DNA of 64,000 bases from Leptospirillum sp037442005 (GTDB lineage Bacteria > Nitrospirota > Leptospirillia > Leptospirillales > Leptospirillaceae), in NCBI GenBank assembly GCA_037442005.1, contig JBBIRA010000006.1, positions 16,852-80,851 of the forward strand, written 5' to 3'. Under the pieces are notes generated by a model. The model was not told where the DNA came from. It made no database searches and worked only from the letters and a program-made list of their open reading frames with translations. A program made the position numbers and the translations under genes. Shown here piece after piece: positions 8,250 to 16,329 of this stretch; position 1 is the stretch's first letter; the number at the start of each line of letters is the position of its first letter.

Positions 8250-10282
8250 GGGGATTTCACCAGGAACAAAAGAAAGAGCAAGGTCAGAAAACTGTAGGTG
8301 AGATAGACAGAAATCCGTCCGGTCTGGAGTTTTCCAACCAGGGACGAGAGGACTTCCACTGATTTCCGGACCGGCTGGTAGAACCAGAACCAAGAGTGGT
8401 CATCAATTTCCACCATGAAAACAGGGTGCTCATCGGTGGGCGTTGGAAGATGTCTTTTCATCCGGTATGCGGGGGAAAAAAAGTGGCGGATCGGCTGGGA
8501 AAAAGAATCGGCCGTATCCTGCATCCTGGCTGTCCTTACGGGATATCCACAGTTCCAGGAGGGTGCCCGCCGGATCCGGGGATTGAACAAAAGCCGAATG
8601 GCCAGATAGGTAAAGACAGTGGCACCGACAATGACGACGAGAAAGACGAACGGGCTGTAACTGGCTCTTCTGGCCGATTGGGGGACAAGCCAGAGCCAGC
8701 CTGCGCCATGGGCGACTTCTCCGAGATCCATCCCTGTCAGGGATCGGGTGATCGTTTCAATTTTTCCGACTGCCGTGGCCGGGAATAATCCCAGGATCAG
8801 ACAGCCTGCCGCAAGCCACATCATTCCCGCCCGCTCAAAGAACGTTGCTTCGTGGCGTTCGGGGAGGGTGTGAGATCTCGGAACCCCCAGAAAGCCGATT
8901 CCGTAGACCTTGACAAAACACATGGCCGTCAGGGCACTGACCAGGGCCAGAACGGCTGCCGACAGGGCCACAAGACTTCTCTCTCCCCCTGTCTGGAGAA
9001 GGGGAACCGACAGGGCTGTCTGAAACGTCAGCCATTCTGAAACAAAACCGTTTAATGGCGGGATGGCCGAGATGGAAAGGACCGCGACCAGAAAGAGTAG
9101 CGCTGTCTGGGGCATGGATCGGATGAGACCTCCCATCCGGTTCAGGTTTTTCTCACCGGTGGCGTGAAGAATGCTGCCGGCTCCCAGGAAAAGGATCCCT
9201 TTGAACAGGGCGTGATTCAGGCTGTGGTAGAGGGCCGCGATCAGTCCCAGGACCCCGGGGATCGGGTGTCCTGTCCCGAAAAAGAGGATGGACAATCCAA
9301 GACCCATAATGATGATGCCGATATTGTCAATCGAGGAATAGGCGAGGAGCCGTTTCAGGTTGTTTTGTGTCAGGGCAAACAAAATGCCAAAAAGAGCTGT
9401 GAGCATCCCCACGATCAGAACAATCGCCCCCCAATGCCAGGACAGACGCGTGACACCGATCAGGTCGAACCAGATGCGGACCATGCCATAGAGGGCAATT
9501 TTGAGCATCATGCCGCTCAACAGTGCTGAAATGGGGGAAGGTGCCACAGGATGGGCCTCTGGAAGCCAGACATGGAGGGGAAAAATTCCTGCCTTGGCTC
9601 CAAACCCGATGAACGCGAGAAAAAAAGCACCGGCCAGAGCAAGACTGGAGTGAGGTTGTCCTTGCATACGGTCGAAGGCGTATCCGGAAAAATCAGCGGT
9701 CCCTTTTGCGGAAAGAATGCCGAACGTCAGGAAAAGGGCCAATGTCCCGATATGGGCCAGAAGCAGGTAGAGAAACCCCGCCTGACGGACTTGCGGTTCC
9801 TGATGGTCTGTAATGACCAGAAAATAGGAGGCCATGGCCATGGCCTCCCACGAGAGAAGAAAAAGGTAGCCATCCCCGGAGAGAAGGACCATGGCCATGG
9901 ATCCGAGGAAGAGATGGTAGCAGAAGATCAGAAAACCCGGGGAAGAGTGGTCATGATCGTTTTTAAAGTATCCGGCCGAGAAAAGGGAGATCCCGAACGA
10001 GACCACTCCAAGCATCAGGAGAAAACCTGAAGTGAGGGCATCCTGTCTGAGATGAAAGGGAAGTCCGGGGAGACCCAATGGGAGAATCAGGGTCTCGACG
10101 TGGCTATTGAGTCCTGAAAGCCCGGAAAAAGCGATGAAAAGTCCTCCGAGTCCCCCCGGGAGAAAAAGAAGATAAAGCGGAAATCGGGGAAATCGGGAAC
10201 CGGCCAGTGCTGTGAGGCCAATGAAAAACCAGAAGAGGACTGTCAGAATGGATAGGTCCAGTGGAGAGGAGGAAAACGGCAT
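8246..10282 (-). CDS. Hydrogenase-4 subunit B-like proton-pumping membrane protein (HyfB/NuoL-N type)
   Basis: 678 residues, about 16 helices. The antiporter core contains LFLLSWEAMAMASYFLV (functional Glu), GFGAKAGIFPLHVWLPEAHP (TM7 lysine and loop), PSPISALLSGMMLKIALYG and NLKRLLAYSSIDNIG. The C-terminus carries a soluble extension (IRRAPSWNCGYP, then a HyfB-type tail ending in a final helix). It is the first gene of the six-gene operon; ATG 10282 follows AGGA. The operon order is B-C-E-F-G-I-like, with no HyfA/HyfH ferredoxin-type subunit and no maturation genes nearby. Confidence 0.88.
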   Translation of the reverse strand: MPFSSSPLDLSILTVLFWFFIGLTALAGSRFPRFPLYLLFLPGGLGGLFIAFSGLSGLNSHVETLILPLGLPGLPFHLRQDALTSGFLLMLGVVSFGISLFSAGYFKNDHDHSSPGFLIFCYHLFLGSMAMVLLSGDGYLFLLSWEAMAMASYFLVITDHQEPQVRQAGFLYLLLAHIGTLALFLTFGILSAKGTADFSGYAFDRMQGQPHSSLALAGAFFLAFIGFGAKAGIFPLHVWLPEAHPVAPSPISALLSGMMLKIALYGMVRIWFDLIGVTRLSWHWGAIVLIVGMLTALFGILFALTQNNLKRLLAYSSIDNIGIIIMGLGLSILFFGTGHPIPGVLGLIAALYHSLNHALFKGILFLGAGSILHATGEKNLNRMGGLIRSMPQTALLFLVAVLSISAIPPLNGFVSEWLTFQTALSVPLLQTGGERSLVALSAAVLALVSALTAMCFVKVYGIGFLGVPRSHTLPERHEATFFERAGMMWLAAGCLILGLFPATAVGKIETITRSLTGMDLGEVAHGAGWLWLVPQSARRASYSPFVFLVVIVGATVFTYLAIRLLFNPRIRRAPSWNCGYPVRTARMQDTADSFSQPIRHFFSPAYRMKRHLPTPTDEHPVFMVEIDDHSWFWFYQPVRKSVEVLSSLVGKLQTGRISVYLTYSFLTLLFLLFLVKSP

Positions 10283-10511
10283 CTGATCCTGTCCCTCAAA
10301 TCATGGGTGCGATAGGCTTGTTCGTTCAATAAAATGAAATAACAGATTTTTATTTTACTACAAATGAACAGAAAAAGCGGAAATAGACAACACCCTTCGG
10401 GCAAACTCCTCCGGTAATTCCCTTCAAAAGTTCATTATGGACCCTGAGTTTCCATTCTTCAAGAGGATGAAACAGGACTGTTATCCTGAATGAGCCTCAT
10501 GGACGTGTGTA

Positions 10512-10540
10512 TTGAATGAGTGACATTTGTTCATTATAAT
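10512..10540 (+). promoter_or_regulatory. Sigma-70-type promoter TTGAAT-N17-TATAAT
   Basis: TTGAAT at 10512-10517 and a perfect TATAAT at 10535-10540, separated by exactly 17 bases. Transcription should start near 10547 and run through the first CdhB-like gene, giving a leader of about 130 bases. The -10 box lies inside the palindrome at 10528-10545, so a bound regulator would block or reshape the promoter. Confidence 0.65.
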
Positions 10541-10545
10541 GAACA
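10528..10545. promoter_or_regulatory. 18-bp perfect palindrome over the -10 box (putative operator)
   Basis: TGTTCATTATAATGAACA is a perfect inverted repeat with no spacer. It is flanked by a looser pair (GAATGAGTGA on the left, CATTCACTCA on the right), so the dyad may extend further. The length and position fit a dimeric helix-turn-helix regulator. No regulator gene is adjacent, so the protein is unknown. Confidence 0.6.
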
Positions 10546-10679
10546 CAGGCCATTCACTCATAGCATGGGTCGTCATGTCCGGCCTGGGTGGCCGTCTTTG
10601 TTGACGCGGGTTTTTCGCAAAGGGTTCAGGATGACAGGAACGGGGAACAAAAAGAGGCAAAAACGAGGAAGGAGTGTTG

Positions 10680-11255
10680 ATGTTGAAATATCGCATACCG
10701 GTGGGGCCTGAAGGATTCCTGACCCCCTCGGCTTCAAGTAATGGTGTGATCCTGCCCGATCCGGGAGAAGGACTTGTGCAGGGGGGTATTGTTTCCGAAA
10801 AGGAAGCGATGGAAACGGCGGCCAGAAAGCTTCTCGGGGCGAAAAATCCGACGCTCTTTCCCGGACCGATGGTGATCTGGAAATGGAATGATTCTTCCTC
10901 CCGAATGGCTGTCGCGGTCAAGGATCTTGCCGCAGCGGCCAGCATGCGGATCATCCCCATGACCGATTATCGTCCGAAATACCCCAAGATCAATCCTGAA
11001 AGTGAAATCAATCCGAACCATCCGAACCTCACAATCTGGCACAACAAGATCGATGTGTGCCTGTTTGTGGGTGTCCACTGCCACTATTCCAATATCGCCC
11101 TGAAGATCATTCGCGGAGGGACCTCCTGCTATACGATCGCCCTGTGTTCTTTTGCCGGGGATGATGAAGCCCACCTGACGATCCGGGATCTGACCGCTGA
11201 AAAAATACAGCTTCTTGCGGATACGGTCCGGAGCCTTTCTCCCGTGGTGAAGTAG
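10680..11255 (+). CDS. CO dehydrogenase beta-subunit (CdhB)-like protein, copy 1
   Basis: 191 residues. I place it, with moderate confidence, in the CdhB/ACS-epsilon-like family (Rossmann-like DHS fold), from LFPGPMVIWKWN and the later DVCLFVGVHCHYSN segment. In chemoautotrophs similar proteins accompany multi-subunit 2-oxoacid:ferredoxin oxidoreductases, so a role with pyruvate or 2-oxoglutarate synthase is plausible but not shown here. ATG 10680 follows GGAAGGAG. The C-terminal half is nearly identical to copy 2 and has four cysteines conserved between them (DVC, VHC, TSC, ALC). A terminator-like hairpin separates the copies. Confidence 0.6.
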   Translation: MLKYRIPVGPEGFLTPSASSNGVILPDPGEGLVQGGIVSEKEAMETAARKLLGAKNPTLFPGPMVIWKWNDSSSRMAVAVKDLAAAASMRIIPMTDYRPKYPKINPESEINPNHPNLTIWHNKIDVCLFVGVHCHYSNIALKIIRGGTSCYTIALCSFAGDDEAHLTIRDLTAEKIQLLADTVRSLSPVVK

Positions 11256-11272
11256 TGTCCTTTTTTCTGTAC

Positions 11273-11303
11273 AACCCGGAAAGACCGGGTTTTCTCTTTT
11301 TTC
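11273..11303 (+). terminator. Rho-independent terminator/attenuator between the two CdhB-like genes
   Basis: AACCCGG (11273-11279), a five-base loop and CCGGGTT (11285-11291), followed by a T-rich tail (TTCTCTTTTTT). It lies 17 bases after the stop of copy 1 and 17 bases before the start of copy 2, so copy 2 would be made at a lower level unless it has its own promoter. Confidence 0.65.
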
Positions 11304-11319
11304 AGAAAGGATCTGTCTG

Positions 11320-11901
11320 ATGCATTCCTGTAAGGTTCTGAAAGGTCCGGCCGGCTTTTTACCACCGGCGGCGGTGATGATGGGGGTGACCCTCCCTGAA
11401 GCGGGAGAGGGTTCTGTGGTGGGCGTCCGGGTTCGGGAGGAAGAGGCCATTGAAGAAGCGGCAAGACAATTGGCGACGGCCAAAGTCCCGACCTTTTTTC
11501 CGGGTCCGCTGGTTCTCTGGGGCTGGAACCGGGAAGCTGTTGAAATGGCGGAAGCGGTTGTCACCGTGGCGGAAGAAAACGGGATCAATATCATCCCGAT
11601 GCCGGACTATCGACCGAAGTATCCCAAGATTGATCCCGAGAGCGAAATCAACCCGAACCATCCGAACCTGACGATCTGGCACAATAAGATTGATGTGTGC
11701 CTGTTCGTCGGGGTCCATTGCCATTTCTCGAATCTGGCGCTCAAGATTATCCGGGGGGGAACCTCCTGCTATACGATTGCCCTGTGCTCTTATGCCGGTG
11801 ATGAGGAGGCCAACCTGACGATCAGGGATCTCACCCCGCAAAAGGTGCTCCGGATCGGAGAGATCATTCACCGGATGAAGAGGAATTCACCGGGTTTTTA
11901 A
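11320..11901 (+). CDS. CO dehydrogenase beta-subunit (CdhB)-like protein, copy 2
   Basis: 193 residues, tandem paralogue of the preceding gene. FFPGPLVLWGWNREA matches the family better than copy 1. From DYRPKYPKI onward about 85 residues are ~90% identical to copy 1 (NPNHPNLTIWHNKIDVCLF, IIRGGTSCYTIALC), while the N-terminal ~90 residues are clearly diverged. The DNA of the shared block differs at many third positions, so the similarity is held by selection, not by a recent duplication. The ATG follows AGGA. It may form a heteromer with copy 1. The family assignment is moderate. Confidence 0.6.
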   Translation: MHSCKVLKGPAGFLPPAAVMMGVTLPEAGEGSVVGVRVREEEAIEEAARQLATAKVPTFFPGPLVLWGWNREAVEMAEAVVTVAEENGINIIPMPDYRPKYPKIDPESEINPNHPNLTIWHNKIDVCLFVGVHCHFSNLALKIIRGGTSCYTIALCSYAGDEEANLTIRDLTPQKVLRIGEIIHRMKRNSPGF

Positions 11902-11965
11902 CCTGTTTCCCGTCTGTCTTTTCAATCGGAGGGGGTTTTCCGGACCGTCTGTCGGGAGACCTCCA

Positions 11966-14131
11966 TTAGCTCTGTTCCTGCGGGTAAGCGCCCGGTGTGC
12001 TCAGAAAAAAACCCTGAACAAAATCGATTTCCATCTCATGAAGCATTTCCAGAATGTCGGAGGTTTCCACATACTCCCCGATGGTTCTGATCCCCAGATC
12101 CCGGCAGAGACACGCCAGGTTCTTGACCAGTGTCCTGTCTGTTTTTGACCGGACCATGTTCTGGATGAAGGCCCCGTCAATCTTGACATATTCGAAATGA
12201 AGATCTCTCAGGTAATGAAAGGAGTTGTATCCGCTTCCGAAGTCATCAAGCGCGAACGAGAAGCCGTTTTCCCGGAGTTCGCTTAAAAAGGATTTCATTC
12301 CTGAAATGTCGCCGATGGCCTCCCGTTCGGTGATTTCAAAGACAATCTGCTCCGCCGGGATCCCGACATCGCCGGCAACGGACCGGGCAATGGAGAGAAA
12401 GTCCCTGTTTTCAATTTCCTGGGAAGACAGGTTGATGAAGAGACGCCGGGGTACCCCGCCGGGCGTTTGTTTCTGGTGGTTGGCCAGGGCCCGGATCGAT
12501 TGCTCGATCATCTGAGCGTCAAGATCCGGAACCAGCGCGTATTTCTGGGCCATGTGGATGAAATCCGCTGCAGAAACAATGGATCCATCCGTATTTTTAA
12601 GACGGGCCAATGTCTCATATCCGATCAGTTTCCGGGTGGCTGTCTCGTGAATTCCCTGAAAATAGGGCTGGATCCGTTTTTCCTCCAGCGCTTTCTGAAA
12701 CTCCTCGACATGCATTCTCGACAAACGGGCTACCCGGATGCTGGACTCGATATCACGGGCCTGACTGACAATATTTTTCCCCAGCTCCTTGGCCCGGTAA
12801 AGGACAAGATCCATCCCCGTCAACAGATCGTGAAGGAGGGTTCCGTCCTGGGGGAAGTTGACCAGACCAATGGAGGCGGTGACGTGGAAGCTGTCTCCAT
12901 TGTCACTCAAGAATTCATTTTTCTGGAGAAGTTTCCGGAGCGTCTCGGCAAGAACGATACCGCCCTGGGGAGCGGTTTCCGACAGGAGGATCACGAACTC
13001 ATCTCCTCCGAACCGGCACAGGACGTCCCCTTTCCGGATGGTTTGGCGGAACAGGGAGGCAATTTCCCGGAGGACCATGTCACCGGAAAGGTGGCCATAG
13101 GTGTCGTTCACATCCTTGAAATTGTCAAGGTCGATCATCAACAGGCAGAAGGGTCTGTCATGGCGCTGGCAGCGGTCGATCTCATAGTCCATGATTTCGT
13201 TGAAATACCGGCGGTTATGGATGTCCGTCAGGGGATCGTGGGTGGAGTAATAGGAGAGCTCGAGGAGGGTTCTTGAAATGACCTTGCTTGATCCGATCAC
13301 CATGACCATGACCGACAGAATGGATTTCAGGATGGATGTTTCCTGCTCGATGAGCTCTCTGTTGAAAAGGTAGGACACCCCCAGAATTCCGGAGAGTTCG
13401 GTATGGTATTCCGGGACATTGACCGTCAGTGTCTTCATGGCGTCAAGGTCAATGGATCCCGGCTCGGAAGAGAGAAAAAATTCTTCCACTTCGCAAGGGG
13501 AATCAGTCGGATGGCCAAGCTCCATGGCCATGTCCCGGATAAATCGTTTTCTGATCTCCTCCCTTACTGGTTCCGGCAGAGTGGTCTTGTAGTAAAGGAA
13601 CAGAGACAGGTTGTGTTCTTCCAGAAAGGCGATAAAAAACAGGTCGAACGGGAACATCTCCTGAAATTTTGCAAGGATTTTCTGGACGAATTCTTTCCAG
13701 AGGGAGATTTTCTCGGTGGAAAGGATGATCTCGGACAGAACCTGGCTCTGTCTGTCGAGAAGCTCCTTTTCGATCAGCAGTGTCTGGATTTTCTGGATTC
13801 TCCAGGAGGTCTTCTGCATCACTCCGATCGTCTGGGAAATATTGTTCTGCCATTGGGAACGCCGTTCGGTGAAAAGGGTCTCCAGCGTTTTGGACAGGAT
13901 GCTGACTTCCTCCCGGAGCTGGTCTAAGAGCGGTCGCCAGGAAGAGGAATCGGGCTTGATGTTCAGGATCTGTTCCAGCTCGTCTATCTTCCCGGCCATT
14001 TCCTGATATCCGTCGGCAACCAGTGCGGTAATGGACTCCGCAAAGGTCATGTTTTTGACCTGGCTCGACAGAAGATCGGTGATCTGTGTGAGTGTATGGG
14101 CTCTCAGTTCGCCCAAGACTGAGGCATTCAT
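11966..14131 (-). CDS. Dual GGDEF-EAL c-di-GMP protein
   Basis: 721 residues, no clear membrane helix. Residues ~1-300 are a helical and GAF-like sensory region. The GGDEF domain has LIDLDNFKDVNDTYGH and RFGGDEF (~372-376) with an I-site RKGD five residues upstream, so synthase activity and product inhibition are expected. The EAL domain starts with YETLAR in place of the usual EAL triplet, but keeps INLSSQ, FEITERE, LDDFGSGYNSF and YVKIDGAF, and has GEYVET where AEGVET is common. Phosphodiesterase activity is therefore likely but not certain. Its ATG overlaps the stop of the ODP-like gene by four bases, so the two are translated together. Confidence 0.9.
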   Translation of the reverse strand: MNASVLGELRAHTLTQITDLLSSQVKNMTFAESITALVADGYQEMAGKIDELEQILNIKPDSSSWRPLLDQLREEVSILSKTLETLFTERRSQWQNNISQTIGVMQKTSWRIQKIQTLLIEKELLDRQSQVLSEIILSTEKISLWKEFVQKILAKFQEMFPFDLFFIAFLEEHNLSLFLYYKTTLPEPVREEIRKRFIRDMAMELGHPTDSPCEVEEFFLSSEPGSIDLDAMKTLTVNVPEYHTELSGILGVSYLFNRELIEQETSILKSILSVMVMVIGSSKVISRTLLELSYYSTHDPLTDIHNRRYFNEIMDYEIDRCQRHDRPFCLLMIDLDNFKDVNDTYGHLSGDMVLREIASLFRQTIRKGDVLCRFGGDEFVILLSETAPQGGIVLAETLRKLLQKNEFLSDNGDSFHVTASIGLVNFPQDGTLLHDLLTGMDLVLYRAKELGKNIVSQARDIESSIRVARLSRMHVEEFQKALEEKRIQPYFQGIHETATRKLIGYETLARLKNTDGSIVSAADFIHMAQKYALVPDLDAQMIEQSIRALANHQKQTPGGVPRRLFINLSSQEIENRDFLSIARSVAGDVGIPAEQIVFEITEREAIGDISGMKSFLSELRENGFSFALDDFGSGYNSFHYLRDLHFEYVKIDGAFIQNMVRSKTDRTLVKNLACLCRDLGIRTIGEYVETSDILEMLHEMEIDFVQGFFLSTPGAYPQEQS

Positions 14132-14904
14132 CGGGAGAATCCCTCAATTCGGAACCCTTCCGGCGGCAGCCGGTCGATCCCGCATTCAAGGGTCGTCATC
14201 CAGTCGAGAAACCGGTTGACAGACTCGCCCCGGTAAATCGGTCCGTGTTGCGGGGCCAGCATGACAGGCGCTAAAGGGCGGACGGTATTGACCCAGGTTT
14301 TGGCTGCCCGTGACGACCCCATGTAACGCCGGTGAAAGGGTTCGATATGGGGCAGATGGCGATCAAAGTCATCGACATACGGTTCATTGTCGGTCTCTTC
14401 CATGATGCCGGCACCGATATCTCCTGTGAACAAAATACCGGAAACGGGGTCATAGACATTCATCTGGCCTTCGGAGTGGAGAAAATGGGCGGGGACGAGG
14501 ACAAGCCGGAACTCTTCACTGAGGTGAAGTACCATGCCTTCATCCGGAACTCCCCGGAACCGGGCCATGTCCCGGAGGCCATAATGGGGGACAAACCGTG
14601 TCCAGATCTGGGAGATATAGATCGGTGCACTGATGATCTCCATCCAGGTGGCAATCCCCCCGACGATATCGGGGTCCTGGTGGGAGAGAATGATGGCCTT
14701 GATCCGGGAAGGGTCCATGTACCGGTGCAGCTCTCCCAGAACACGCGGCATGGTCGAGAAACCGCCCGGATCGAGAAGAACCCCGTCTTCCCCGTGCATG
14801 ATCAGATACTGGTTGGAGCGGATCCCTTCTTCTTCCCCCGGTTCGCTTTCATTGAGAAGAATAAAACGGTGAGAACCCTGACCGGATAAAACAATGTTTC
14901 GCAC
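14128..14904 (-). CDS. ODP-like diiron MBL-fold protein (flavodiiron-type oxygen-binding domain)
   Basis: 258 residues from GTG 14904 (GGGAG five bases upstream; a GTG at 14949 without a ribosome site would add 15 residues). Family marks: SNQYLIMHGEDGVLLDPGG, the metal motif SHQDPDIVGG (His75, Asp77, Asp79), PAHFLHSEGQMNVYDP (His140), FTGDIG (Asp162) and a late APQHGPIY. This is the flavodiiron MBL domain without the flavodoxin domain, as in oxygen-binding diiron proteins that act as redox sensors for signalling partners. The last histidine of the usual H-x-E-x-D-H is replaced by isoleucine. Coupling to the GGDEF-EAL gene suggests oxygen or redox input into c-di-GMP. Confidence 0.72.
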   Translation of the reverse strand: MRNIVLSGQGSHRFILLNESEPGEEEGIRSNQYLIMHGEDGVLLDPGGFSTMPRVLGELHRYMDPSRIKAIILSHQDPDIVGGIATWMEIISAPIYISQIWTRFVPHYGLRDMARFRGVPDEGMVLHLSEEFRLVLVPAHFLHSEGQMNVYDPVSGILFTGDIGAGIMEETDNEPYVDDFDRHLPHIEPFHRRYMGSSRAAKTWVNTVRPLAPVMLAPQHGPIYRGESVNRFLDWMTTLECGIDRLPPEGFRIEGFSR

Positions 14905-15277
14905 GATCGCTCCCTGTTTTTCTGTTTCGGATAAGGACTCCCTGTCCACAACGGGAAATCGACGGAAAGGGCGAAGGTGGTGGTTTTCTTTTGAACACCT
15001 CGAAAGAAGTGATCAGCCGGAAAACCCCCTGAAAGTAGCAAAACATTTCTCATTTTACAAACAATCCCAAAGAACCAATTGTGTGATGACGGTCATTGCT
15101 ATTATTTCATTATTATGATTCGACGGTATGACGCTTCCGGGGGGAGCCGGGTCCCGCTGTTGCCCCTTCCCCCTCTTCTCCCCTAGACTGATCGGGAAAG
15201 TCCGTTCCGGCCTCAGCCACCGGCTGTCTGACATCGATCGGAAAACGGGGGAATATCGCCCCTTCTGGAGAAAGAAG
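14905..15277. other. Intergenic region between divergent ODP-like and thioredoxin-like genes
   Basis: A 373-base gap. A short AT-rich part at about 15045-15120 (including CATTGCTATTATTTCATTATTATG) is the likely promoter area for one or both directions, but no well-spaced -35/-10 pair is convincing. The segment 15128-15277 is open in the plus frame, but codes for a non-conserved stretch before the signal peptide and is treated as leader. Confidence 0.4.
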
Positions 15278-16318
15278 ATGGAGAAAAAACAAAGGAAGCC
15301 TTTTCTGAACAGAGTGACCGGATTCTTCTGGGGAGCCGGTTGGGTGCTCCTTGTTTCGCTCGCGCCCTCTTTTGCATCCGATCTTCCCTCTTTTTCGGGG
15401 GCGACCGGATGGATCAACAGCCCTCCCCTTCATGAAGCCGACCTTAAGGGGAAGGTCGTTTTGATCGATTTCTGGGAATACACCTGTGTCAATTGCGTCC
15501 GGACTTTTCCAGTCCTTAAAAAATGGTACCGGACATATGGTCCGGACGGGCTTGTGATGATCGGGATCCACACGCCGGAATTTTCGTTTGCCAGACAGGA
15601 AGACAATGTGGCGCGGGCCGTCAGAAAGTATCAACTTTTGTACCCTGTTGCGATTGATAGCGACAGAAGGCTCTGGGACCGGTTTCATAATCATTACTGG
15701 CCCGCGCAGTACCTCTTCGACCGGAACGGGAAACTGATCTTTCACACGATCGGAGAAGGGGATGATGAGCGGATGGAAAGTGCCATCCGTTCGGCACTGG
15801 GAAAGAGGCAAAAAGATTCTGCAAGCGGGAGTGAACCGGACTTTCCGGAGTCGATGACGCCGGAGTTGTACGCGGGAACAATGCGGAGAACAATGGCCTC
15901 CCCTCCGGATCTTTCGGACGGGAAACCGGCAGACTATGCAGCCTCTCCCGAGGTGATGGACAATATCAATCTTTCGGGGAGCTGGATCTCTCAATCCGAG
16001 TATATCGAGCCTGTTTTCGGGGCCCACCCTCCTGTACTGACCCTTCCCTATCATGCCGCCGGGGTGCGGATTGTCCTTCGCCATGCGAACGGGGCGAGAC
16101 CCTCCCGGATCCTGGTCCTTCAGGATGGAAAACCGCTTCCCCGGACGATTTCCGGGAGTGATATCCGGTATGATCGCAAGGGCCGTTCCTATATCCTGGT
16201 CCGGGCTCCGAGAATGTATACGCTGGTGTCTCATCAGCCCTTCGGCGGCCACAGGCTGGTTTTGCTGCCGGCGGATTCTTCTGTCAAAATCTATTCATTC
16301 ACCTTTGATCCATCCTGA
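15278..16318 (+). CDS. Periplasmic thioredoxin-like (TlpA/DipZ C-terminal type) protein with extra C-terminal domain
   Basis: 346 residues. A signal sequence is evident (basic MEKKQRKP, then a hydrophobic run ending LAPSFAS). Residues ~40-180 are a thioredoxin fold: KGKVVLIDFWEYTCVNCVRT with a C-V-N-C active site, and a cis-proline loop region NHYWPAQYLFDRNGKL. Residues ~195-346 resemble the jelly-roll domain that follows thioredoxin in DipZ-like proteins (SPEVMDNINLSGSW, IVLRHANGARPSRILVLQDG). It probably handles disulfides in the periplasm. The start ATG 15278 has GAGAAAG upstream and places the basic n-region at the N-terminus. The prmA gene follows after 11 bases. Confidence 0.8.
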   Translation: MEKKQRKPFLNRVTGFFWGAGWVLLVSLAPSFASDLPSFSGATGWINSPPLHEADLKGKVVLIDFWEYTCVNCVRTFPVLKKWYRTYGPDGLVMIGIHTPEFSFARQEDNVARAVRKYQLLYPVAIDSDRRLWDRFHNHYWPAQYLFDRNGKLIFHTIGEGDDERMESAIRSALGKRQKDSASGSEPDFPESMTPELYAGTMRRTMASPPDLSDGKPADYAASPEVMDNINLSGSWISQSEYIEPVFGAHPPVLTLPYHAAGVRIVLRHANGARPSRILVLQDGKPLPRTISGSDIRYDRKGRSYILVRAPRMYTLVSHQPFGGHRLVLLPADSSVKIYSFTFDPS

Positions 16319-16329
16319 GCAGGAGAAAC

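Larger units (their letters stand above)
10283..10679. promoter_or_regulatory. Divergent control region between the hydrogenase-like operon and CdhB-like genes
   Basis: A 397-base gene-free stretch between two divergent transcription units. Its left part (10320-10370) is AT-rich and would carry the minus-strand promoter, though no clear -35/-10 pair stands out. Three related half-sites are visible: AATGAACA at 10363-10370 (minus-strand TGTTCATT), GTTCATTAT at 10430-10438, and the full palindrome at 10528-10545. The plus-strand promoter is at 10512-10540. A common regulator for both directions is an inference. Confidence 0.45.

Noticed and set aside
3082..10282. Calling the operon a formate hydrogenlyase or active hydrogenase 4
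   Set aside because: The large subunit has no nickel-binding cysteines, and no formate dehydrogenase or hydrogenase maturation genes are present in the window.
10674..11901. Recent gene duplication or gene conversion of the CdhB-like pair
   Set aside because: The near-identical protein block differs at many synonymous positions in DNA, which argues for long-standing paralogues under selection.
12467..13276. Plus-strand open frame of 269 codons
   Set aside because: Opposite the GGDEF-EAL coding sequence; no motif of its own.
15113..16252. Minus-strand open frame of ~380 codons
   Set aside because: It is antisense to the thioredoxin-like gene, which has a signal peptide and C-V-N-C motif; the minus frame shows only Arg/Pro-rich sequence typical of a shadow.
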